Shown: positions 36,721-44,523 of the stretch, one piece after another
How the letters are laid out: each line of letters opens with the position of its first letter
Numbering within the stretch: the stretch's first letter is position 1
Assembly (NCBI RefSeq): GCF_001583435.1
Contig: NZ_CP013251.1
Location: 2,738,206 to 2,802,205, forward strand
Direction: 5' to 3'
Length of the DNA stretch: 64,000 nt
Source of the DNA: Endozoicomonas montiporae CL-33
GTDB lineage: Bacteria; Pseudomonadota; Gammaproteobacteria; Pseudomonadales; Endozoicomonadaceae
Translations under genes and position numbers: made by a program
The notes under the pieces: model-generated
Told to the model about the DNA's origin: nothing
The model's input: the letters and a program-made list of their open reading frames with translations, nothing else
The model's database searches: none

Positions 36721-37836
36721 TTAGAGTTGGTGGTCGATCGTCAGGGCTTTTAGGCGACGTGCTTCAACATGATAGTACTGACTGGTTGTATTGATGCTGT
36801 CGTGTCCGGCAAAAATAGCCAAGTCTTCAATATCCATTTTTCTGGCAAGGTGTGTCAATGCCGTATGTCGCAAAGCGTGAAAAGGCATCGCCTCAAGACG
36901 GTTCTGAAGGTTAATGTCATCCGTTTTTTCAGCACAATATTGCATAAACCCTTGCCACCAGAAGCGTAAACCCCTTGAGGTCAGACCCGCTATAACGCCA
37001 CCACTTTTTCGTCGTCTGGGAGCGAGAGGCAGTGCGTTGCCGCTAATACCGGTATAGCCATAGAAATTCCGGTAGTCTTTTATGGTCTCAATCAATTGCG
37101 GATTAACAGGCAGGTTCCGTCGTTTTCTTCCTTTACCCAACACGCTGAGATAATAGCCTCCTTCGTTGTCGGGATAGATATCATTACACGTTTGCCCGGT
37201 GAGTTCAGACTCACGCAATGCCAATCCATAGGCCATTTTGATCATGAAACGGGTTCGCGCAGATTCCATCACTTCCTTAGTGGTAGAGCAGGGCAAAGAG
37301 GCAAGGCAGTCGCGTACATGTTGCCATTCAGACTCATGAAAATAGCGAATGACTTTACTGCCCCTGGCCATTTTTTCTCCGGACCGGACCAGAGAAGAAG
37401 CGGGGTTGCCCATGGTGTAGCGATTGCGCTCAAGGAACCCGAAAAAGGTAGACAAGACATCAATCACCTGGTCAGTGCTTTTGCCTGGCTTGATCGATGA
37501 TCTGAACAGTATTTTTTCGGGCTTACCCGGTAAAACACCGGGCTTCAGCCAATGTACCGGCAGGTTCTGGATAAAGTGCAGGTAGGTTTGTAAATGTTTC
37601 AGCCTGACTGCTGCATAATCGATCATCAGCTCCTGATAGATATAAGCGGTAAAGCGAATAATCTCTCGCTCATACCTCCGTCGGGTCTCCTGCGAACGGG
37701 AACCGGATTTATTAAGGAACAGGGTAAGAGCCTCGCTGTCGTTGGAGGCTCCCATCAGATTGTCCGCACCTGCCACATCGCTGCGTATCGAGCGCATGAG
37801 TGGCAGGTGCTCCGGATTCATCAAGTCAGTCATCAT
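36721..37836 (-). CDS. Chromosomal tyrosine recombinase paired with KfrA-like protein
   Basis: The 371-residue recombinase has an N-terminal core-binding domain (ETRRRYEREIIRFTAYIYQ ... RLKHLQTYLHFIQNLP) and a catalytic domain with Arg in YGLALRESELTG, the basic LGKGRKRR, HALRHTALTHLA, GHDSINTT and the Tyr nucleophile in SQYYHV. It starts six bases after the KfrA-like gene and is clearly co-transcribed. No phage genes accompany it, and it lies outside the direct repeats that bound the provirus. A perfect 14-6-14 palindrome 1.2 kb upstream looks like its crossover site. I infer that it is a resident recombinase that the provirus uses. Confidence 0.85.
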   Translation of the reverse strand: MMTDLMNPEHLPLMRSIRSDVAGADNLMGASNDSEALTLFLNKSGSRSQETRRRYEREIIRFTAYIYQELMIDYAAVRLKHLQTYLHFIQNLPVHWLKPGVLPGKPEKILFRSSIKPGKSTDQVIDVLSTFFGFLERNRYTMGNPASSLVRSGEKMARGSKVIRYFHESEWQHVRDCLASLPCSTTKEVMESARTRFMIKMAYGLALRESELTGQTCNDIYPDNEGGYYLSVLGKGRKRRNLPVNPQLIETIKDYRNFYGYTGISGNALPLAPRRRKSGGVIAGLTSRGLRFWWQGFMQYCAEKTDDINLQNRLEAMPFHALRHTALTHLARKMDIEDLAIFAGHDSINTTSQYYHVEARRLKALTIDHQL

Positions 37837-37842
37837 TAATGA

Positions 37843-38928
37843 TTATGCCTTTTTTCCTGAACTATCCTGAGCTGCATTCTGGCTTAGACTTAATTTGAGC
37901 GCCTCGGAAAAGCCTCGTTCTTTTTCCAGATCTTTTTCCAACTGGTGCAGCTGGTTAAAGACCTGCTCCGATTCAGCGATTTTCTCCTGCAGTTGTTTTA
38001 ACTGTGTATTTGTTCCAGTCAGTTCCTCTTTTAGTCGTTCAGCATGGACACTGTCGTCTTTCAGTTGTGTAACAACCGACAGGAGTTTGCCTTCATCACA
38101 GTTAGCCAGCTGTTGGATGCTTTCCAATAGATGTCGCTTCGCAGACAGTTCATTATTTTGTTGTCGCAGCTGGTTTCTTTCTTCACAGGCTTCAAGGTGG
38201 GCACGGGACTTGGACTCCAGACGGTATTGTATTTCATTCCGTTCTTTTTCCAGTTTGTACTGGTTTTCTTTCTCCTGCTTGAGTTGCTGCTCGATGTCAG
38301 CCCGCAAGCGTCGTTCATCATCGACCACTTTCATCCAGTGGTTCATTTGCGCATCGTGTTTTGTGTCCAGCTGACGCTCCTGGGCTTTCAATGCATCAGC
38401 GTGTTCTTTCTTGAGCTGTTCCGCCTGCTCAGCCAGAGTTTCAGACTTTTGTAGCTCTCCTTTCAACTGCTCGTTCAGGGCAACCTGCTGTTTTTCCAGT
38501 TCTGTATTGCCATCTTGCAACTGAGTAATCCTTTCCTTAAGAGACTTGTTCTCACTGGTTAATTGCTCCGCCTGCTCTTTAAAGTGGAGTCGTTCATCTG
38601 TGAGTTGGCGATTTTGCTCCTGAAGGTTATCAATTTCCTGATTGGCTTCTTCCTGCAGGGTTCTTTGCTCCTCGGTGGCTTCATGCTTCCACTGTACCAG
38701 ACCTCGTTTAAGTACTCTGACCAGATCTGCAGGCAGTTCTGTATCCACCTCCTTCTCAGAATCATCCAGATAACGCCATTCATTGTAATAAGGCAGAACG
38801 GTCTGCTTTCCCATCTGAGCCATTCTGGCCACTTTATCGGCGTTTATCCGCTCTCCATTTTGCTTCAGATCGTCCAGAACCCGAAAAACCAGTTCACGAC
38901 GCTGTAAATCCTTATTTGTCTCTGACAT
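37843..38928 (-). CDS. KfrA-like DNA-binding protein with long coiled coil
   Basis: Residues about 10-110 resemble the KfrA N-terminal DNA-binding domain (VFRVLDDLKQNGERINADKVARMAQMGKQTVLPYYNEWRYL). Residues about 90-345 are one long coiled coil rich in E, Q, K and L. Plasmid KfrA proteins bind palindromic operators, repress their own transcription and contribute to segregation. A perfect 38-bp palindrome lies 34 bp upstream and is the likely operator. It is the first gene of an operon with the tyrosine recombinase. It may serve as accessory or architectural protein for recombination; that is inference. Confidence 0.8.
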   Translation of the reverse strand: MSETNKDLQRRELVFRVLDDLKQNGERINADKVARMAQMGKQTVLPYYNEWRYLDDSEKEVDTELPADLVRVLKRGLVQWKHEATEEQRTLQEEANQEIDNLQEQNRQLTDERLHFKEQAEQLTSENKSLKERITQLQDGNTELEKQQVALNEQLKGELQKSETLAEQAEQLKKEHADALKAQERQLDTKHDAQMNHWMKVVDDERRLRADIEQQLKQEKENQYKLEKERNEIQYRLESKSRAHLEACEERNQLRQQNNELSAKRHLLESIQQLANCDEGKLLSVVTQLKDDSVHAERLKEELTGTNTQLKQLQEKIAESEQVFNQLHQLEKDLEKERGFSEALKLSLSQNAAQDSSGKKA

Positions 38929-38961
38929 GGCGATATTTCAACCGTATTTTGCAAAAAACCA

Positions 38962-38999
38962 ACTATTAATACCAGTATTATAATACTGGTATTAATAGT
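38962..38999. promoter_or_regulatory. 38-bp perfect palindrome, probable KfrA-like operator
   Basis: The left half reads ACTATTAATACCAGTATTA and the right half is its exact reverse complement. It lies just upstream of the KfrA-like gene and 14 bp from the recombination-site palindrome. KfrA proteins are known to bind long palindromes at their own promoter; binding here is inferred. Confidence 0.75.
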
Positions 39000-39013
39000 A
39001 TCAAGTTTAATTC

Positions 39014-39047
39014 ATTACTACCGGTAACTGAACTTACCGGTAGTAAT
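39014..39047. other. Left attachment site (attL), palindromic recombination site
   Basis: The arms ATTACTACCGGTAA (39014-39027) and TTACCGGTAGTAAT (39034-39047) are perfect reverse complements around a 6-bp centre CTGAAC. This is the layout of tyrosine-recombinase core sites. The 20 bp from the centre through the right arm (39028-39047) recur exactly at 49950-49969. Confidence 0.75.
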
Positions 39048-39236
39048 TGCGGTATTGATAAGTCGTTGAATATCAAGGGATAAGCGGAAATAAGGTAGAA
39101 AAAACAGGGGGTTAGCTGGTATCGGAAATCAGACCGGAACGGATGCACCAGTATTTACCAAAATACTAGAACTTGTGTACTTTTTAGGCAGGGGGAAAGG
39201 GTAAAAACAGTGGAAAAGCCTGTTTATACAGAAGGA

Positions 39237-39575
39237 TTAAGCAGGCATAGGAAAAGACAATAAAAACGAGATAATACAAGCACTTACAGGGATTACAGCC
39301 AGATTTAGACCGGTTAACTTGTCTGACCAGTATTTAAACAGTTCATTATCACCCTTTTTTTGTGCCCGTTCGGCAGCTATTGAGAACATCACATAGTCAG
39401 TGTCTAAACCCGTCAAACCCGCACTACGAAAGGCTTCAGGGTCACTTATAGGGTGTCCATTTAACCAATATTTTATTGCACTTCGACTTACATTCAGGGC
39501 TTTAGCCAGTCCATAAATCGTGTCGTTATTGATGGATTTTTGTACTTGTTTTAATAGTTCTTCTGTGTTGGTCAT
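39237..39575 (-). CDS. Provirus repressor-like HTH protein, DUF3693-like
   Basis: The 112-residue protein from ATG 39575 has an N-terminal HTH (TIYGLAKALNVSRSAIKYWLNGHPISDPEAF). The block YVMFSIAAERAQKKGDNELFKYWSDKL resembles DUF3693-type phage regulators. The last 20 residues (LAVIPVSACIISFLLSFPM) are hydrophobic, so the protein may be anchored in the membrane. A TTG at 39602 is an alternative start. It is the only minus-strand gene of the provirus and is divergent from the early genes, the classic place for a lysogeny repressor. Two palindromes in the intergenic region are candidate operators. Confidence 0.75.
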   Translation of the reverse strand: MTNTEELLKQVQKSINNDTIYGLAKALNVSRSAIKYWLNGHPISDPEAFRSAGLTGLDTDYVMFSIAAERAQKKGDNELFKYWSDKLTGLNLAVIPVSACIISFLLSFPMPA

Positions 39576-39632
39576 AGCGTTACAAAATGGGTAATTATTC
39601 AATTAGATGTTTTTTAGAATAGAGGAGTATAT

Positions 39633-39672
39633 GACAAATTGTCACCATGTATGAATTTGTTCATGTGAACAA
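39633..39672. promoter_or_regulatory. Candidate provirus repressor operators
   Basis: Two palindromes sharing TTGT and ACAA lie between the divergent repressor and early genes: GACAAATTGTC (39633-39643) and TTGTTCATGTGAACAA (39657-39672). They fit operators of the provirus repressor by position and symmetry. Confidence 0.55.
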
Positions 39673-39688
39673 CTTTGTCCATACTTAC

Positions 39689-39767
39689 GTTTACCTGTAG
39701 CGAGGTTGGGGGGTAGCTCCCCCCGTTTTAACTCCTACGGCTACATCGCTAACTGATACAGGTAAAC
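39689..39767. other. Nested inverted repeat, candidate replication origin or leader structure
   Basis: The outer arms GTTTACCTGTA (39689-39699) and TACAGGTAAAC (39757-39767) are perfect complements. TAGCGA and TCGCTA pair inside them, and at the centre a GC hairpin GGGGGG-TAGCT-CCCCCC lies at 39708-39724. The structure ends 4 bp before the first early gene. A cruciform of this kind could be the origin for the HUH replication protein, a second-strand signal, or a translation control element. Confidence 0.5.
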
Positions 39768-39771
39768 AATA

Positions 39772-40194
39772 ATGACTGCACAAAACGTGGTTCCCACGGA
39801 TAGGGAATCGACCATTCCAGCAACGGACAAACTAGCTACAGCGGCGGCTATCTACTCAGAAAAAACAGAGTACGACTTAATGGCGGCTCTGGAATCCATT
39901 CAGTCCCTTTACCGCAAACAGAAAGCCTTATTCGTCGTGGCGTTGCTCACTCCCGAAGGAATGGAACTGGCAATAAGGGATATACACGGCGCTGAATCTG
40001 TTGTCGCTTCCATCTGGAACAGCCGCAACCTGTTCGCCCGTCATCATCTGGCGGTGCAAATCACAAAGATGCCTACCGAGTCAATCCTTGATGAATTACC
40101 CAGATCGACACTGATGCGAATCGCTATGAAGCTGCACCACGTTGCACAACTGGCGGCGGCTGAGTTGGAAATACAAGGGGAGGTTTGGCAATGA
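39772..40194 (+). CDS. Provirus early protein, unknown
   Basis: The 140-residue, mostly helical protein (YDLMAALESIQSLYRKQKALFVVALL) is not recognised. It is the first gene of the rightward operon, directly after the nested inverted repeat. Its stop overlaps the next start. A regulatory or replication-accessory role would be typical for the position. Confidence 0.65.
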   Translation: MTAQNVVPTDRESTIPATDKLATAAAIYSEKTEYDLMAALESIQSLYRKQKALFVVALLTPEGMELAIRDIHGAESVVASIWNSRNLFARHHLAVQITKMPTESILDELPRSTLMRIAMKLHHVAQLAAAELEIQGEVWQ

Positions 40195-40382
40195 GCAGAG
40201 ACACCAGAAGCGAAGAACAGAAAAAACTTGATTGGTTGCAAGCGTATATTGATGGACGTTTAAAGGATGCTAAAAGAAGTCTTGAAAATAATATGCGGTC
40301 TGATTACGGCCGCGGCATGGATGAGGGCATTATCAGCCAACTAGAACTGATTAAAGAGCAAATTTTAGGGGAGGATAAATAA
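40191..40382 (+). CDS. Provirus small charged protein
   Basis: The 63-residue helical and highly charged protein (LDWLQAYIDGRLKDAKRSLENNMRSDYGRGMDEG) has no recognised family. ATG 40191 overlaps the previous stop by four bases, and the TAA is shared with the next ATG (TAATG). Tight coupling supports it as a real gene. Confidence 0.6.
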   Translation: MSRDTRSEEQKKLDWLQAYIDGRLKDAKRSLENNMRSDYGRGMDEGIISQLELIKEQILGEDK

Positions 40383-40525
40383 TGCCTCCCTTCATCATTA
40401 AGGAAGAAAAACGTACAGCTTTTAAGCGGTGGCTATGGGTTAGGTTTAGCTGGTGCGTTGATGTCACTATCGTTGGTTTTGCCTTTGCTATAGCGTTTAA
40501 CCTGATGGCGGGGGTGTCGGCATGA
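40382..40525 (+). CDS. Provirus small membrane protein, 47 aa
   Basis: The frame starts at TAATG (40382) and overlaps the next gene by ATGA. After a basic N-terminus (KEEKRTAFKRWLWVRF) there is one hydrophobic segment (VDVTIVGFAFAIAFNLMAG). It is supported by overlap on both sides. The function is unknown. Confidence 0.6.
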   Translation: MPPFIIKEEKRTAFKRWLWVRFSWCVDVTIVGFAFAIAFNLMAGVSA

Positions 40526-40752
40526 GGGCTTATAAGTTCGTTGTCACGTATACGCTGTTGGGTGGTCAATCTTGTCATCTGTTTTATGGTGAGGATGAAG
40601 GTGCGGCATGGATCAACCTGTTTGATCGGGTCAATGAAGAACGGATGGATTGTATTAATAGGTATTTTTTAGAGCTTCCTATTAAATCCATAGAGCTTAT
40701 TGGGGATGTAACGGATGAGTTAAAAGAAATAGACGAATTCTGCCCTTTCTAA
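40522..40752 (+). CDS. Provirus early protein, 76 aa
   Basis: The protein starts MRAYKFVVTYTLLGGQSCHLFYGEDEGAAW, a short alpha/beta-looking protein. I do not recognise it. It lies directly before the replication gene, four bases apart, and overlaps the membrane peptide gene upstream. Codon use matches the other provirus genes. Confidence 0.6.
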   Translation: MRAYKFVVTYTLLGGQSCHLFYGEDEGAAWINLFDRVNEERMDCINRYFLELPIKSIELIGDVTDELKEIDEFCPF

Positions 40753-40756
40753 CGCT

Positions 40757-42502
40757 ATGATAAACGACAAACTAAACCACATCGGAGGCCGTGACAGTAA
40801 AGAATTACGGCAATCCGTCTTAAACCGTCATCGTCCAATTGCTTACGCTCTGTCGGCTGATTATGTTGATGTAGCTCGTCGTAATGGTTACATAAAAGCC
40901 GATCAGCGTTTAAAGCATCTGGATAATGAGTTATTTCTCGGTGATCAAGCCAATCGTTTATACCCGTCTGCTACTGAAAAAGAAATTAAACAATGGTGCA
41001 GTGATCGGGCGCATGAATGCGAAACCCAGTTTCTACGCTTTTATGAAGTGGACGCAGACGCGGCAATGCTTGGCGCTAAAGACTTTGTAGAAAGTCAGGG
41101 TTTGGAGTTCCCGTTAGATATGCAGGGTCGTAAAACAGAAGACGACAAAAAGCTTGCATGGATTGAAGCCACGGCGCGGCTATTTGACCATAAATGGTGG
41201 CGGCGGCGGGTTCGCACTGCATTAAACCGGAAATTAGAATCTGTTGCCCGTGATATACGGCTTGTTCACGCGGATCGGGGTTTATATTGCTCTGACATTT
41301 GTCTGGCTAACCGTAAGCGACAAAAAAAACGTAATGCCGATTTGCTGGAATCGTTGGAGGCTGAAGACCAAGACGGCAATATATTTACACTGTCAGAACT
41401 GGCGGCGGCGGGTTTGTCTAATCCGCGTAACCGTTTCTCTGAGTTGGTAGTCAGGGCTAAAGGGTTCGATCAGATAGCGGAAATGTTCGGGCATGAGGGG
41501 CGGTGTTTTACCCTGACGTGCCCTAGCCGGTTCCATTGCATGATAAAGGGCAGGAACGGGCGCAAGTGTTTCAGGAATAAATCGTTTTATGAGAATGAAG
41601 AACGATTAACGCCGCGTGATGCTCAGGACTGGCTTTGTCGGAACTGGGATAATATTCGCGCAAAGTTTAGCCGCGAGGAGATCCGCTATTACGGCTATAG
41701 GGTGGTCGAGCCGCATCACGACGGCTGTCCCCACTGGCATATGTCGTTGTATTTTAATCCTGATCAGGCAGATCAGGCAGAAAGTATTATTCGTGAATGG
41801 TCGTTGAAAGATTCCCCAGACGAAAAAGGCGCAGAGGAAAAGCGGGTCGATTCCTTTGTTATTGATCCGGAGCAGGGCGCGACCGGCTACCTCGTTAAAT
41901 ATCTGACCAAGAATATAGACGGCGCTGAAGGCATGGACGGCGAATTAGATTATGAGTCCAGCGAACAGCAATCCTTAGAAATTGATCAAACACAGGCAAG
42001 GGTTGAGGCGTGGGCGAGTTGCTGGGGTATCCGGCAGTTTCAGGTATTAGGTGGCCCATCGGTCACGGTCTGGCGGGAACTGCGCAAGCTGAATCCGGAA
42101 CAGTTGGAAGAGATACAGCAATGTTTACCAGAGTGCGAACAGTTAGAAGATCGGGAAGCGGTTGACCTGAATGCAATAAGACAGGCGGCAGACTCAGCAG
42201 ACTGGGCAGCGTTCGTGTTGCTGATGGGCGGCGTGATGGTTCCGAAAGCCTCCTACAAGTTGCAGGCGTGGCGACTGGCAAAACCGGAAGAAAACCAATA
42301 TTTCGAAGTGGTTGAGCAAATTAAGGGGGTTTGTTTTGGCCTGAAAAATATTCTCACACGCTTCAAGGTCTGGGAGATCAGACCCAAGCGTCGGGAGAGT
42401 GAAAAAGCTGCGCAGAGCGCAGCGTCTTGGACTCGTGTAAATAACTGTACGGGGTCTGATTTTTTCAACGAAGAGATAGAGGGGATTTGGGCTTATGGAT
42501 AA
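40757..42502 (+). CDS. HUH rolling-circle replication initiator
   Basis: The 581-residue Rep of the phiX174 A / P2 A / PM2 P12 superfamily shows the metal-binding HUH motif as EPHHDGCPHWHMSLYF (H326, H328). The paired active-site tyrosines are in TGYLVKYLTKNID (Tyr378 and Tyr382, Y-x3-Y). Upstream, cysteine-rich stretches (CFTLTCPSRFHCMIKG) are also typical of this group. It would nick the viral DNA and drive rolling-circle replication. Its stop overlaps the next gene by eight bases. All motifs are intact. Confidence 0.9.
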   Translation: MINDKLNHIGGRDSKELRQSVLNRHRPIAYALSADYVDVARRNGYIKADQRLKHLDNELFLGDQANRLYPSATEKEIKQWCSDRAHECETQFLRFYEVDADAAMLGAKDFVESQGLEFPLDMQGRKTEDDKKLAWIEATARLFDHKWWRRRVRTALNRKLESVARDIRLVHADRGLYCSDICLANRKRQKKRNADLLESLEAEDQDGNIFTLSELAAAGLSNPRNRFSELVVRAKGFDQIAEMFGHEGRCFTLTCPSRFHCMIKGRNGRKCFRNKSFYENEERLTPRDAQDWLCRNWDNIRAKFSREEIRYYGYRVVEPHHDGCPHWHMSLYFNPDQADQAESIIREWSLKDSPDEKGAEEKRVDSFVIDPEQGATGYLVKYLTKNIDGAEGMDGELDYESSEQQSLEIDQTQARVEAWASCWGIRQFQVLGGPSVTVWRELRKLNPEQLEEIQQCLPECEQLEDREAVDLNAIRQAADSADWAAFVLLMGGVMVPKASYKLQAWRLAKPEENQYFEVVEQIKGVCFGLKNILTRFKVWEIRPKRRESEKAAQSAASWTRVNNCTGSDFFNEEIEGIWAYG

Positions 42503-42689
42503 TGCATGTTTAGAGTGTGACGGCGAGGGTGGATGGTTCGAAGGTGAATATGATGATAAGGAATTTGTAGCGTGTGATGCCTGTGCAGGTAGTGGCGAAG
42601 AAATAGGACAGGATGAATACGAACAATTCTACTCAGGCTTATTTGACTATGGGGATGTGGAGGGCAACGGAAATGCCAAGGACGAATAA
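42495..42689 (+). CDS. Provirus zinc-knuckle protein, DnaJ-like motif
   Basis: The 64-residue protein has two CxxC motifs in DnaJ style (CLECDGEGGWF and CDACAGSGEEIG), then an acidic tail. It probably binds one zinc ion. It overlaps both neighbours. A role in regulation of transcription or assembly is possible. Confidence 0.65.
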   Translation: MDNACLECDGEGGWFEGEYDDKEFVACDACAGSGEEIGQDEYEQFYSGLFDYGDVEGNGNAKDE

Positions 42690-43101
42690 CCCAACACTGG
42701 GAACCATCCAGTGTGACGCCTGCGGCGGCATTGCTGACGTGTGTCAGGCACAACGGGGAAAAGGGCGGTTTTTATATACCCGTTGCGGCGAGTGCGGAAC
42801 CGACCAGAGAACCGGAAAGGTGATACAGAGCCGGTTGTATCTGGAAACTAACTGGCGGGATGGGGTCGAAGTCATGCGGCCTGCTAACGTCGAAGAACCT
42901 ACAAAGGGGCAGGTACAACCGGAACCGAAACCGGTTGTTAAGTCGGTTGTCGAACCTGCACCGGAACCGGACACAACCGAACCGAAACCGGTTGTTGAAC
43001 CTGCACCGGAACCGAACAAAGAACCTAAAGGGCGTGGACTGTTTGCACTGGTGGCAACGGTGGCGGCGATTACCTTGTTACCATTCAGGGGGGGCATGTA
43101 A
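42673..43101 (+). CDS. Provirus zinc-ribbon protein with Pro/Glu repeats and C-terminal membrane segment
   Basis: The 142-residue protein from ATG 42673 has an N-terminal zinc ribbon (CDACGGIADVCQ ... CGECGTDQRTG). A repeated linker (PKPVVKSVVEPAPEPDTTEPKPVVEPAPEP) and a hydrophobic end (GLFALVATVAAITLLPF) follow. The repeat and the tail suggest a protein that spans the cell envelope or virion membrane, with the zinc ribbon held away by a stiff linker. Confidence 0.65.
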   Translation: MPRTNNPTLGTIQCDACGGIADVCQAQRGKGRFLYTRCGECGTDQRTGKVIQSRLYLETNWRDGVEVMRPANVEEPTKGQVQPEPKPVVKSVVEPAPEPDTTEPKPVVEPAPEPNKEPKGRGLFALVATVAAITLLPFRGGM

Positions 43102-43556
43102 TGGAACAGGCACTAGAGAATCTGGACGCGTTGGAACAGATCACGCCGGACGAACAGGAAGCCGAAACCCTGCTAGCTGAAGTCGAGCAATCGGAACAGG
43201 CACAGCAGCAGGCCAATGCTGAAGACGTGGCAGCGCAACAGGGCGCAGTCATGGCGGTGTCGATGGTTGAAACACTGGTAAAAATGCGGTGGTCATTTGT
43301 CCAGATCGACGACGGGATCAGGGGGCAGGTGATAGAAAAAGCCGTTCCTGTATGCAAAAAGTACGGCAGCGATTTTCCGGACTGGCTAAAGCCTTTCAGA
43401 GAAGAAATCGAATTAGGCATGGTGGTAGCGGCGGCGGGGTTCGGTATCTGGTCACAGATCAAGGCACACGAAGCCGCGCAACAGTCACCGCAGGAAACCG
43501 AACAGGGGGCAGGGGATGAAGCTGAAACCGGTGAATCCGAATACTCAACACCCTAA
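43101..43556 (+). CDS. Provirus protein of unknown function, acidic coiled N-terminus
   Basis: The 151-residue protein has an acidic, glutamine-rich helical first third, a central region with MRWSFVQIDDGIRGQVIEKAVPVCKKYGSDFPDWLKPFREEIELGMVVAAAGFGIWSQI including one hydrophobic segment, and an acidic tail. Overlaps with both neighbours support it. It sits right before the packaging ATPase, so a virion-membrane or packaging partner is plausible. Confidence 0.6.
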   Translation: MEQALENLDALEQITPDEQEAETLLAEVEQSEQAQQQANAEDVAAQQGAVMAVSMVETLVKMRWSFVQIDDGIRGQVIEKAVPVCKKYGSDFPDWLKPFREEIELGMVVAAAGFGIWSQIKAHEAAQQSPQETEQGAGDEAETGESEYSTP

Positions 43557-44205
43557 CCGGCATACTCTCTATATAGGGGGAAGCGGCACAGGGAAAAGTC
43601 AGGCATTAAGTCAGAATCCCGAAATCCCTAGCCGTGGGGCTAGGGTCATACTCTGGGATGTGAACGCAGACCATGCAGGCATACACACGGATGATAAAAA
43701 AACATTCATCACATTACTGAAGGCCGGTATTAAAACCGGTAGGGGTTTCAGGGTGGCGTATGCCGGTAGCAGTATTTCTGATTTTGAATGGTGGTGCTCG
43801 GTGGTCTGGGCAGTACTGGACGGTGACTATATAACGTACGCTATCGCGGAGGAATTGAGTCAGGTATGTAAAAGCGCAGGCAAGGCTACGCCTAATGCAG
43901 CTATTTTATTAAATCAGGGGCGTAAGTTTGGCCTACGGTTTCATGGTGTAACGCAGAAACCACAAGAAATCAGTAAGACTTTTTATGACCAGTGCGAACG
44001 AAAATTTATAGGGTGCTTCAAGGGCAAGAATGCGGAAATGATGGCTAAGTACATTGGCAAAGATGTCACCGCTGATGATATAGCGGCGTTACAGCCGGAT
44101 GAAGAAAAATTGAGCGACTTTATTTTTGATGATGGCAGGGCAGCAAGCAAGCCGGAAATCAGGAAGTTGAAATACAAACCGGTTAAAGGGATCAAATGGA
44201 AATGA
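43516..44205 (+). CDS. Genome-packaging ATPase (PM2 P9 / A32-like)
   Basis: The 229-residue FtsK/HerA-type ATPase of internal-membrane double-jelly-roll viruses has Walker A GGSGTGKS at residues 21-28 and Walker B YITYAIAEEL with Glu112/Glu113. NQGRKFGLRFHGVTQKPQEISKTFYDQCERKFIG follows, the sensor and arginine-finger region. Length and motif spacing match PM2 P9 and PRD1 P9 type ATPases. It powers DNA entry into preformed capsids at a special vertex. It overlaps the upstream gene by 41 bp and a small membrane-protein gene downstream. Confidence 0.88.
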   Translation: MKLKPVNPNTQHPNRHTLYIGGSGTGKSQALSQNPEIPSRGARVILWDVNADHAGIHTDDKKTFITLLKAGIKTGRGFRVAYAGSSISDFEWWCSVVWAVLDGDYITYAIAEELSQVCKSAGKATPNAAILLNQGRKFGLRFHGVTQKPQEISKTFYDQCERKFIGCFKGKNAEMMAKYIGKDVTADDIAALQPDEEKLSDFIFDDGRAASKPEIRKLKYKPVKGIKWK

Positions 44206-44327
44206 ATATATTTTGTACTGTTTTCATAGCTGTAACTGTTGTGCTTTCTATCGTCGGATTTCGATATATTCCACTATGTAGCGTAGGTGATAGTCCTCCC
44301 TATCCAAAAGAACACGACCGGCAATAG
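44196..44327 (+). CDS. Provirus small membrane protein, 43 aa
   Basis: The frame overlaps the ATPase end and ends inside a terminator hairpin. The N-terminal half is one hydrophobic helix (FCTVFIAVTVVLSIVGFRYI) and the rest is short and polar. Small single-span proteins are the rule in PM2-like virions. Moderate support, from position and composition. Confidence 0.5.
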   Translation: MEMNIFCTVFIAVTVVLSIVGFRYIPLCSVGDSPPYPKEHDRQ

Positions 44328-44339
44328 CCGGTTTTTTTT
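44318..44339 (+). terminator. Terminator between early/ATPase and structural genes
   Basis: The stem CCGGC / GCCGG with loop AATA is followed by eight T. It separates the replication and packaging genes from the structural genes. Confidence 0.85.
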
Positions 44340-44378
44340 CGTCCATTTGAACCTATAGGTTATCAGCCCGTTTACCGG

Positions 44379-44409
44379 TTGACGCGGTACAGGTTCTAAC
44401 CGCTATACC
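44379..44409 (+). promoter_or_regulatory. Candidate late promoter
   Basis: TTGACG (44379-44384) and TATACC (44404-44409) are separated by 19 bp, located after the terminator and just before the first structural gene. The spacing is longer than ideal, so an activator may be needed. Confidence 0.45.
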
Positions 44410-44415
44410 TTCACT

Positions 44416-44523
44416 ATGAGCAAGAACGCAAAAACGCAATTTGTCGTAACCGTTGCCGCTGGCTTAGTCGTGGCAATGGTTACCGCTTATTTCATACAAC
44501 CGAAAGGAAAGCAAAATGCTTAA
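44416..44523 (+). CDS. Provirus small membrane protein, 35 aa
   Basis: The start is MSKNAKTQFVV, then a hydrophobic helix (VTVAAGLVVAMVTAYFI) and a basic end (QPKGKQNA). It overlaps the next start by eight bases. It looks like the tiny integral membrane proteins of corticovirus virions. Confidence 0.65.
   Translation: MSKNAKTQFVVTVAAGLVVAMVTAYFIQPKGKQNA

Noticed and set aside
36721..38928. Recombinase and KfrA-like genes as part of the provirus
   Set aside because: They lie outside the direct repeats, and the palindromic site lies between them and the virus genes. If relatives show otherwise, this should be revised.
40757..42502. Provirus as a microvirus or inovirus because of the phiX174 A-like Rep
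   Set aside because: The packaging ATPase, the PM2 P2-like capsid protein and the lytic enzyme point to a corticovirus-like virus. PM2 itself has a Rep of this type.
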